Positions 1-12,200 of a stretch of 64,000 bases of DNA are shown one piece after another. The stretch comes from Sipunculus nudus. Its lineage: Eukaryota > Annelida > Sipuncula > Golfingiida > Sipunculidae. Location: contig CM049306.1 of NCBI GenBank assembly GCA_026874595.1, forward strand, positions 24,295,519-24,359,518, given 5' to 3'. Within the stretch, counting starts at the first letter, position 1. The number at the start of each line of letters is the position of its first letter. The position numbers and the translations under genes are program-made. The notes beneath the pieces are model-generated. The model searched no databases, was not told where the DNA came from, and saw only the letters and a program-made list of their open reading frames with translations.

Positions 1-114
1 CGAAAGATAGCATCACAGTCAGATGGGATGGACATAAGAAGTTGCTTAGAAGAAGGGGGTTTAACATGGAATACCATGTTGAAATAACAGCAAGAACACT
101 GAACTTTTCAGCAA
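1..114 (+). CDS. Receptor exon: FN3 domain 1, B-C strands (partial at window start)
   Basis: The frame from base 3 reads an FN3 B strand (DSITVRWD) and C strand (EYHVEITART). It ends at a GCAA|GTAC donor in phase 1, and read-through would reach a TAG at 144-146. The 5' boundary lies outside the window. Confidence 0.6.
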
Positions 115-2211
115 GTACACTTTCATCTTTAAAAAGGATGCGCTAGCTACAGAATATTGTCCTGAAAAATAACTATACCAGAAACACTTTACAAAGAGAG
201 AAAACTCGTATACTGAATTCTCGCCTTAAGTGCAAATATGCCTTTTTTCATTTTAATTTGATTATTTTCAAAATATAGGGTGACTAGTAGTTCTGCATAT
301 GACAAAACGTGTGGTTTTTTTTCTTATTTTGTCTCATATTTCCCAAGATCCCATATAGGTGTTTTAAGAACTCAACCTTCTGTATATATGTCTATCCATA
401 CTGAAGATAACATGCCAGTAGACTACACGGTTAGTTTGCGCTGCTGCAAATCGTTTATGAAACACTTGTACCAAGGATGGTTATCAACCAGTTCAACTTT
501 TGGACCTCTTTTTGTATTCTTATACTTTTTTCAGGAGAAATACGATATCGGACTTTCAACTTCATACAGCTTTGCAGATTTACGACCCAACACGAAATAC
601 GACATAACGGTGACCTCGACAAGTTCCGAAAGCAGGTACCTGAGCGACCCCGCAGTTATTCAAATCACCACTGCCCAAGACGGTGAGATTTCATATTTAT
701 CAAATAAATTTGCATATCGGTAAAAGGAATATGGACAAATTTTTAGTTCTTAATTTGTCGCAACGTTTTATTTATAATTTGTCAATAAACGGGATCTCTG
801 GCAAATTGTACAGATAAATACGGAAACAGAAACCTGATGACAACGGATCTTTTTTCACTCTTTCCCTTGATTTCTAATCAAACAGAAAGCCCGGAAACAT
901 ACTTCTTCATGATCTCGCATTTAATTAAAAACAAAATTAATAAAACTTAAATTAAAGATTACCTAAGATTTAACAACATAAATACATAAACAAAGAACGA
1001 AACCTGAGACAATCCCTGAAGGGAGTGAAGCGGTCTGCTAATCACGCAGACGCCACTAAACATTACCTTACCGTACATTATATATTGAGCTGTTTGGAGT
1101 GCCAAAAAAAAAGCATTTTTTACGTCATACTATGGTTTATCCATGGAGAAGATTGTGGCTTTCACGCTGGCCTGGATCACTCTAATCATGTTTGCTTTTG
1201 CTTGCTGATATGAATAAACTGCAAAGTTTAAGTGTTCTGTGACTTCTTTGCTATAAGCACATAAATCTTTATGGGGTATTTTCTTTTATTCATTTACAGT
1301 TCCAGAGACAGCACCAACAATATACCCAGGCAGCTTCCGTCTCGTCCGAGACGATGCAACTATTCAAAGAAAGCTGCGCTTCTACTGGAAAGTACGTCAA
1401 ATGATGGACATCAGATCCTGTAAACAAACTCCCCGGAAACGTTCACACGTCATCAGGGCTGGTGGTCTATCGAAAACATCTTCAAAGTGCCAAATTACTC
1501 CACTAAGTGTCAGCACTTGTGGTGGTTCTTTAATATATGAATAAATCAATATCTCGTACTAGATAGATGTACTAAAAGACTTTATATTTCTTCCTGTGCA
1601 TGTAGCATACCATAAATTATAGATTCTTATGACCCAAGCTGTTTTCTGACGCAAAACTTATCTATTTTTCCAGAATATAATTCCGAGAAAACGTAATGGA
1701 AAATTGGTTAATTGCACAGTCAGCCTCACAGGCCTCGTAGAGAGCGGGGAGAATGTAACCATACTGCAGAAAAAGGCCATCGAACAGGTCGCCGTCAACT
1801 GTTCACGGGAAACAGCAGAAATTGGCCTATCAGCCTTAACCAACCGGAGTTACGAAGTACAGTTGAAAGCGTTCACTAAAATCGGGCCATCGCCAGTAGC
1901 AACGTGGTTCATCCCAAATAACGAATTAGGTATTATGAAGTTCATATTTACTTTTCTGAATTAACCTGAAGATCGATAAGCTCTCTTTTTAACCGACCTT
2001 TCATCATGGTCTCATTCTCTGAACTGGCCTATATATGTAATTTGTATTCTGGAAGGTTACTTAATGAGAAAATTTCCGCACATTCTCATTTGTTTACTCA
2101 TTTAGAGATAAAATAAAGTGTACCTGGTCAGTCTGCGGATGCATCCAAATAGACTTTTGAATCAGGAAGTACGGTAAATGATTAACTTGAAAATCAGTAT
2201 TATCAGTATAA

Positions 2212-2247
<36 letters not shown>

Positions 2248-2510
2248 TCTCCTTATTTAACACGTTGTTCTACGTCCTTAGTTAATATGTATGCATTTCA
2301 GTCCCTCCCTACCCGCTGAAAGTTTTCGCTGAAACGATTGACAACTCGGCCATCAAGATCAAGTGGCAAGAACCAAACTCAACCAGCACACAACCTCTCT
2401 CATACACCATCTATCAGTGTTACAACCCTATGGATGACCACACTTCCTGTCAAGTAAGTCTTGCATTTTGTCATCCGTTATTTCAGTTAAACATTGCATA
2501 TATATATATA

Positions 2511-2555
<45 letters not shown>

Positions 2556-2759
2556 TAATATATGCTAATATATATGCTAATCATGGTTAACTAGAATATT
2601 AATTGTTAGTTCAACTCCTCCATGACCAGGCATTGTGGTATGCTTGTCTGCAGTGTTCGGGTCTAAGGAACCAGCATCGCGGGTTTTTAACAGGTGAACG
2701 AGCCAGAGCCTATGTTATATATAAAGAATTTAAATATGACATAGTTTTAAACTTTTATG

Positions 2760-2799
<40 letters not shown>

Positions 2800-5094
2800 C
2801 TATATATGATAATCACTCTTTAATATGTATGTACCAATGTACCATACCCGAACGCTAAATAGCACACATCGCCGCCGCAAGGTGCAAGTTTGGATAGACC
2901 TCCTTCCTCTTGAAGAATTATTTATGAACATGATGTTATTTCTCTGTAGCATATAACAGCACATCAGTTACCAATCGGATTGACCCAAGCGATAATACAA
3001 GGAAAGATGGACTCTCAGACACGATACACGATGTCCACGGAGAACAACAACGTCAGCAGCGGGATGATGCCGGGATGGATGTGTGTGTTTTCACATCGTC
3101 ATGGTAAGTACGTAAGGATGCCTATGAAAATGTTTTTACAACACAAACAAATGTAAAACACCGTCAATATATATTTAAATATGAATAGATAAAATTAAAT
3201 CAATTTTGCATATGAAGATGCAAATTTGTTTAAAATCATTTAGAACAATCCCCCAATAATTATCTTTAGAAAATGAGAAGAAATACTGCTATTATGCTAA
3301 AAAAGGTATTGTGTACAAAGGTAATATACAAAGCGTATTAAATTTAGATAGATACATCGGCAGAAAGACAGAACGACAGACAGATAGACAGATACACACG
3401 ATTTCATTGACACGGTAATAAACAGATATTGTCCTCCTTTTTTTCACGTGGTATTTTTCGTTTCCAGCTCCCTCACAAGTACGCTTTGATCAGACAGAAC
3501 CAGAAGGACCGCGGAAACTGAGCCTGGTATGGGATTCACTTCAACATTCCTGTGACGTCAACATCACAACAGGACTTGCTGTGGATTTAGAAATAGATTG
3601 GTGTCAGACGCTCAACTGCTCAGGTTAGATTTTCATGTTGTATGTAATAAAAATGAAAATGCAATAAAGAATGTAATACATGTGGTTATATATATGTATC
3701 TCTCACTGATTGTATCATTTGCTCTAATTCATTGTCAACATTACAACAGGACTTGCTGTGGATATAGAAATAGACTGGTGTCAGACGCTCGACTGCTAAG
3801 GTCAGATTTACATATAGTAGGCCTATGTAATTAAAAAGAATGTAATACATGTGGCTATATATACTAGTATATGTATCTCTCTCTAATTGTATCATTTGCT
3901 TTAATTTATTGTTGTATTTTTTAACTTGTCATATGCACAGAAAGGGGCTCACAAGATTACGTCTCTGCTGTCTAAGGATTGTTGAAGTCAAAATATGATC
4001 TCCAACAATGCACCGGGGCTTCTAAATACATCATCGCTGTATAGGTATAAATGTAGTGAAGAGGAATATGTAATTCGTTCAAGAGTGTTGGATTAGAATT
4101 GTTTCAAGGCAAATTACATAAACATAGGTGTTTTGGGGGTAAAAATTTACGGAATAAGTAATATTTTGTAAGCATGCGCATGTGGAATGTAAACAGCAGG
4201 TGTATCCTTGAAATGTTACAAATTTTGATTTCAAAGATTGACAAATAAGACAAGTAGTCCTAGCCGTCCCACAGTGCCAACAGACGGTTCATTTGTCATT
4301 TATCTGAGCCTCTGTTGCAGCAACCGGCAAGAAAGTGAAAATAACAGGCAACGCCGTCAGTTACACAATTACTGACGTCAAGCCTTACACCAACTACACA
4401 GTTTCCATGGCAGCCGTAGGCAAAGCTGGAAGAGGAACTAAAAAAGAGAGAATTCTAACCACGGGACAAGAAGGTTAGGATATATACATATATATATTTA
4501 ATTTTCTGTAACAGATTTTATATATACGCAACACACCTAACATTGTGTAAAGAACCCATTTGGGACAGGGTTTAAAAGGAAATTTTATCTATGTAGAAAA
4601 TGGCGGGGAAACTTAAAGTGGTCTAATGTAAAGTTGTCAACATTAAAGATTATGCTGCCTGTGTTAACACACACACACACGCCATTTTTACATATATAGC
4701 GTCAGAATACCTAAGTTTACAGAGTACCAGAATCAACAGAATACCTGAACCAACAGAACACCTGAGTTAACAGAATACCTGAGTTTACGGAATCTTAATT
4801 AACAGAATACCTGAATTAACAGAATGACTGAGTTAACAGAATACCTGAGTTAACAGAATAACTTAATTCCAGTTCTCGGGGAGGAGGTCCCCCTCGGCCA
4901 GTAAAAAAAAAACTTGAATATTCAAGTTCTAGCGTTCGCTTCACAGTTAACCTGTTTACTGGTAAGTGTTTAATTCGTAAAATACATATGAGAAAACTTG
5001 GTACATAGCCGTTAAAACTGTAGTGTCAATATATTAAAATTATGAAAATAATAATTATAATAATAATAATAATTATTATTATTATTATGATTAT

Positions 5095-5149
<55 letters not shown>

Positions 5150-6225
5150 TAATATTGTTTAAGACGATGATGATGATTATTATTATTATTAATATTATTA
5201 TTATTCCAGTTTAAGGGATAATTTGTTCAGAGGCCATTGCCCGTGGTCAATCTTGTTTATAATGTATATATAATTATCTACACAATATACAGCACCGAGT
5301 GGTCCCCCCTTTGACATCAGCTGTGAGTTCTCACAAGATGAACCAACATCCGTCACTCTGTCCTGGCGACCCCCGTCAGAACCACAAGGAGAGATATTAC
5401 AGTACACCGTCAGACTCACCGGGGTACGTGAAGCGAACTGTATCAGAGAAACTCTTGTTATCTTAGAAAAAAAATTTCTGATTATCCCATTTACTTGAAT
5501 CTGCACCATGGGCGCAATTTGATGGGGGACAGTCTCCCCCGTCCCCTCCCCCCCCCCCTTTAAAGCCAGGATGGACATGTCATATTATGCTCCCTTCCCA
5601 CTTTTTTTCTAATTAAATGAATGTAATTTTGTCATTAAATATAGGCTCAAACTACATTGAGTAAAATACACTAGTTGTGTACAAAAGTCTGTCACAGTGT
5701 CGCAAATTTCCTCAAATATCAATTAAATGCAGTGTTTCAAAAATGAATGAAATAAGAAAATGTCTGATCATATGACATGATTCCCCCGTTTCCACGACAC
5801 TTTGGAACTCCGCGAATTAAAACTAAAATTCATTCCTGTTTTATTGATAGAATTTTCAGGGAAAACATTTTGACTTCATCTTGGTTTCTAAATCGATGTT
5901 ATTCCCTGTTTTTTTTTTATTCTCAGAATGCTTCAATGTTACGTAAGTTGTGATAGAGGGATAACCCTCTCACGCCCAGCCTCCTCAGCCGGTACACACA
6001 CTTAACAGTCGGGGTTCCCTGAAAATTCTCCTCCCCCCCCCCCTCCCCCCCCAAGAACATTTACATTATTATTATAATTTATTATATCGATATATTGAGA
6101 AATGTACGGTGTGGACTGGGATAAATTGTAACATATTCGGTTACAAAGTCATATAAATATATCCATCCACACACACGTATACACATGGCACATGAAAATT
6201 ACGCCCTTAATCTGCACGTAATGTT

Positions 6226-6290
<65 letters not shown>

Positions 6291-9200
6291 CATGTATATA
6301 TATATGTATAATGTCAAGGTAGATGCTTTGTTGGATTTGAAAAAAAAATTGTGAATAAGTTTTTTTTTATGATTACGCCAAATTTTATTCAAACTGTCCA
6401 AATTAACATTATTTTCTTTATTTTATATTGAATTTTACATGCCCCACCAAACCTTAAATCACTTATTTTCGTTCAATAGCAGCAAGTGTCATTCACATGC
6501 AGTGCACTTGTTCAACGTATATTCATTGTCTGGCAGTTTTAAACGCGATAGAAAATTAGCATGGATTACCAAACTTGTTATGGAAAAAATAATTTATTAT
6601 TTTAGGATGGTAAAGTGACCATGAACAAGACAACCACCAAGACCATCATCCTGTTTCCAGAGCTTAAGGCTTACACTGAATACACTTTCAGAATTTCAGC
6701 ACAAACCAGTATCGGGTACTCCCCTTGGAGTGTGACGTCCTGCCGCACGCCAATGTCTGGTGAGTCAAAAATGATCTACAACAGGAAAACAAATAAAACA
6801 AAAACACACCAACACCATCAACACCAGCTAAGATCATTGATATTCTTGTAAACAAAAAATAAACATAAACATAATTTCTTTTATATTTTCATCTATGTAT
6901 ATAGTGTTTTCTGTCTGGTTTTAGATTTTTATATGCTGTATGTATGGTACAGTTAAAATATGTCGGCTACAGCTTTTTTTTCTTTCTTGTTTACAGCCCC
7001 AAGTAAGGTTTTAAACGTGAAAATAGATGTTAAAAGGCCAACTGGTGAATTCAGTGAGGTGGGAATCATGTGGAAGAGTCCGAAAAATCCAAATGGTCCA
7101 ATAATAAGGTACCGTGTGGCATCATACTGGTTCAATGATGGTAAAGAAATAAAAACCACCCATGTCCGTAGTGCAAATCATTCCACCACGCAATTCATTG
7201 ATTGTTCCGAAAGGCACCGGCAGAGGGCAGGCTTCAACATCACGGCTGTGAATGCGCTCGGTATGGAGAGTCCAACGACAACAGAGGTCCGCTATATCTG
7301 TGATTCCCCAGGTTTGTTTGGTTATTTCAACAATGTCATATTTATTATAGGTTGTTCCACCAACCTGTGACCAACTGTTAATATTATTAAAACTGGAAAG
7401 TCCATAGAAACAAACACAAGCTGTAAGGGAAACTTGTGGAATATACATATATAATTACAACAAGGGGACTTAACACCTAACCTCAAACACAACTTCAGAT
7501 TATTTATAAATCTTTAAAAAAGGGTAATATAATACAACAATTCAGACCCACTCATGGCAATCAAGACGAATGGTCACATAACAAAAAAACATTTGACAGC
7601 TGTTGATCAGATGATTATTAGCATTTAACACTCACAAAGGGCATTTAATTAAACAGAGTAAAATTTATTTCAGGTAATAACTATAAAAAAATAATAAAAA
7701 TCATAAAAAGCTCACCTTTATTTGTATAATATTTAATAATAATAATATTTAAATATAGTCTTACATTCATCCTAGTTAAGATACTTATATATTTCCGTGC
7801 ATTAATTTCTACATTCTTGGCTCTTATTGCGTATAGCATAACTAAATATATTTGTTTTAGATAGTTCGCGCATTGCAATATGATAACAGTTATTATAATG
7901 GTCTTTCAGCTGGAGTAAAGCACCCTACCATACCCCAAAAATGGCCGATGGTAGTTGGCGTGATTTCATTAGTGATTCTCCTGTCAATCATAGTAGTATG
8001 TTTGAGGTAAGTCGGTCGAAAATTATATATGGATTTGATTTTATATGCTAGACCTGTTAGTTAAGTATGTTATATTTTTTTAGTAAAACGCTTGACCTTT
8101 GAGATAAAATCTTTTACGATTTTCAGTTAAATGATTGAACTGTTGGTTGAATATCTTCTGCAGTTTCTTAGTTAAACGATAGACCTGTTATTTAAAACAT
8201 CTTATATGGTTTTTAGTTAAACGCTAGACCTGTTATTTAAAACATCTTATACGGTTTTTAGTTAAACGCTAGACCTGTTATTTAAAACATCTCATACGGT
8301 TTTTAGTTAAACGCTAGACCTGTTATTTAAAACATCTTATACGGTTTTTAGATAAACGATAGACCTGTTATTGAAAACATCTTATATGGTTTTTAGTTAA
8401 ACGCTAGACCTGTTATTTAAAACATCTTATACGGTTTTTAGTTAAACGATAGACCTGTTATTTAAAACATCTTATACGTTTTTTAGTTAAACGATAGACC
8501 TGTTATTTAAAACATCTTATACGGTTTTTAGTTAAACGATAGACCTGTTATTTAAAACATCTTATACGTTTTTTAGTTAAACGATAGACCTGTTATTTAA
8601 AACATCTTATATGGTTTTTAGTTAAACGATAGACCTGTTATTTAAAACATCTTATACGGTTTTTAGTTAAACGATAGACCTGTTATTTAAAACATCTTAT
8701 ACGGTTTTTAGTTAAACGATAGACCTGTTATTTAAAACATCTTATACGTTTTTTAGATAAACGATAGACCTGTTATTTAAAACATCTTATATGGTTTTTA
8801 GTTAAACGCTAGACCTGTTATTTAAAACATCTTATACGGTTTTTAGTTAAACGATAGACCTGTTATTTAAAACATCTTATACGTTTTTTAGTTAAACGAT
8901 AGACCTGTTATTTAAAACATCTTATACGGTTTTTAGTTAAACGATAGACGTGTTATTTAAAACATCTTATACGGTTTTTAGTTAAACGATAGACCTGTTA
9001 TTTAAAACATCTTATACGTTTTTTAGTTAAACGCTAGACCTGTTATTTAAAACATCTCATACGGTTTTTAGTTAAACGATAGACCTGTTATTTAAAACAT
9101 CTTATACGGTTTTTAGTTAAACGATAGACCTGTTATTTAAAACATCTTATACGGTTTTTAGTTAAACGATAGACCTGTTATTTAAAACATCTTATACGGT

Positions 9201-12200
9201 TTTTAGTTAAACGATAGACCTGTTATTTAAAACATCTTATACGTTTTTTAGTTAAACGATAGACCTGTTATTTAAAACATCTTATACGGTTTTTAGTTAA
9301 ACGATAGACCTGTTATTTAAAACATCTTATACGGTTTTTAGTTAAACGATAGACCTGTTATTTAAAACATCTTATATGGTTTTTAGTTAAACGCTAGACC
9401 TGTTATTTAAAACATCTTATACGGTTTTTAGTTAAACGATAGACCTGTTATTTAAAACATCTTATACGGTTTTTAGTTAAACGCTAGACCTGTTATTTAA
9501 AACATCTTATACGGTTTTTAGTTAAACGATAGACCTGTTATTTAAAACATCTTATATGGTTTTTAGTTAAACGCTAGACCTGTTATTTAAAACATCTTAT
9601 ACGTTTTTTAGTTAAATGATAGACCTGTTATTTAAAACATCTTATACGGTTTTTAGTTAAACGCTAGACCTGTTATTTAAAATATCTTATACGGTTTTAA
9701 TTAAACGATATACCTGTTATATAAAACATCTTATATGGTTTTTAATTAAACGCTAGACCTGTTATTTAAAACATCTTAAACGGTTTTAGTTAAACGATAG
9801 ACCTGTTACTTAAAACATCTTATACGTTTTTTAGTTAAACGCTAGACCTGTTATTTAAAACATCTTATATACGATTTTTTAGTTAAACGATAGACCTGTT
9901 ATTTAAAACATCTTATACGGTTTTTAGTTAAACGATAGACCTGTTATTTAAAACATCTTATATGGTTTTTAGTTAAACGCTAGACCTGTTATTTAAAACA
10001 TCTTACATGGTTTTTAGTTAAACGCTAGACCTGTTATTTAAAACATCTTATACGGTTTTTAGTTAAACGATAGACCTGTTATTTAAAACATCTTATACGG
10101 TTTTTTAGTTAAATGATAGACCTGTTACTAAAAACATCTTATACGTTTTTTAGTTAAACGCTAGACCTGTTATTTAAAACATCTTATACGGTTTTTTAGT
10201 TAAACGATAGACCTGTTATTTAAAACATCTTATATGGTTTTTAGTTAAACGCTAGACCTGTTATTTAAAACATCTTATACGGTTTTAAGTTAAACGATAG
10301 GCCTGTTATTTAAAACATCTTATACGGTTTTTTAGCTCAGCTGACTGAAAGTCATCTGAGCTATAGCGATCACTCTTTGTCCGTCGTCCGTCTGTCTGTC
10401 CGTCTGTCTGTCTGTCTGTCCGTCTGTCTGTCCGTTAACCAGGCACAAATCGTAACCGCTAGAACTGGAATCTTCTTACTTGACATCCTGGGAGGTCCAT
10501 GAAAAATCTCCTTGGAAACCAGAAATTAGGTCTCTGTTACCCATATCCTTCGAGCTATGGGGCCCCAAAGTACCCCCCAGAAAAGTCCAAAATTTCATAC
10601 AAAAACTTCAATGTCTCATTAACAACTTGACTGATGGTCATGATTTTTGGCATACATATTGATCATGAGAGGTGCCATCACTTCCTGAAGACTGGTGGCG
10701 CCACCTGTATTTTTCGATTTTTTACGAATTTTTTTCTCTATTTTTGAGACCTTTAAAAATGTGAACATCTGTTAACAAGGCACAAATCGTAATGACTGGA
10801 CTTAGAATCTTCATTCTCGACACACTGAGAGACCTATGAAAAGTCTCCTTGGAAACCAGAAATTAGGTCTCTGTTACCCATATCCTTCCAGCTATGGGGC
10901 CCCAAACTACCCCCCAGAAAAGTAAAAAATTTCAAACAAAAACTTCAATATCTCATTAAATACTTGACTGATGGTCATGATTTTTGTCATATATATTGAT
11001 CATGAGATGTTCCATCACTTCCTGCAGACTTGTGGCGCCACCTGTATCGTTCAATTTTTTACGAATTTTTTTCTCTATTTTTGGGACCTTTCAAAATGTA
11101 AACATCTGTTAACAAGGCACAAATCATAAAGACTGGACCTAGAATCTTCATTCTTGACACACTGAGAGACCTATGAAAAGTCTCCATGGAAACCAGAAAT
11201 TAGGTCTCTGTTACCCATATTCTTCGAGCTATGGAGCCCCAAAATACTCCCAAGAAAAGTAAAAAATTTCATACAAAAACTTCAATATCTCATTAACTAC
11301 TTGACTGATGGTCATGATTTGTAGCATAACTATTGATCATGAGATGTGTCATCACTTCCTGCAGACTGGTGGTGCCACCTTTATAGAGATTTTTTACGAT
11401 TTTTTCCTCTATTTATGAGACCTTAAAGGATGCTGTCATCTGTTAGCATGGCACAAATCGTAACGACTGGACCTAGAATCTTCATTCTTGACACACTGAG
11501 AGGTCCATGAAAAATATCCTTGGAAACCAGAAATTAGGTCTCTGTTAACCATATCCTTCGAGCTATGGGGCCCCAAAGTACCCCCCCCCCCCGAGTAGTC
11601 AAAAATTTCATACAAAAACTTCAATATCTCAATAACTACATCACTGATGGTCATGATTTTTGGCATACATATTGATTATGAAATGTTCCATCAGTTCCTG
11701 CAGACTTGTGGCGCCACCTGTATTGTTTGATTTTTTACGATTTTTTCCTCTATTTTTGAGACCTTTAAGGATGCTGTCATCTGTTAACGTGGCACAAATC
11801 ATAAGGACTGGACCTAGAATCTTCATTCTCAACACACTAGAAGACCTATGAAAAGTCTCCATGGAAACCCGAAATAAGGTCCCTGTTACCCATATTCTGT
11901 GAGCTATGGGGCCCTGAAGTACCCCCCAGAATAAAGATTTGGTCATATATTAACAGGGCATAAATCATAATGACTGGACCTAGAATCTTCTGTCCTCACC
12001 CCGAGGGAAGCCCATAAAAGGTCTACATGTAAACCCGAAATAAGGTCCCTGTTACCCATATCCTTCATGCTCTGGGGCTCCGAAGTACTCCCCAGAATAA
12101 AGATTTGGTCATCTGTTAACAGAGCACAAATTATAATGACTTGACCTAGAATCTCCTTTCTTGATATGCTTGGAGGCCCCTGAAAAGTCTCCTTGTGACC

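Noticed and set aside
1395-1530. Possible extra exon after the GTACGT donor
   Set aside because: The frame contains early stops, and the 1391-to-1674 join preserves both phase and the FN3 fold.
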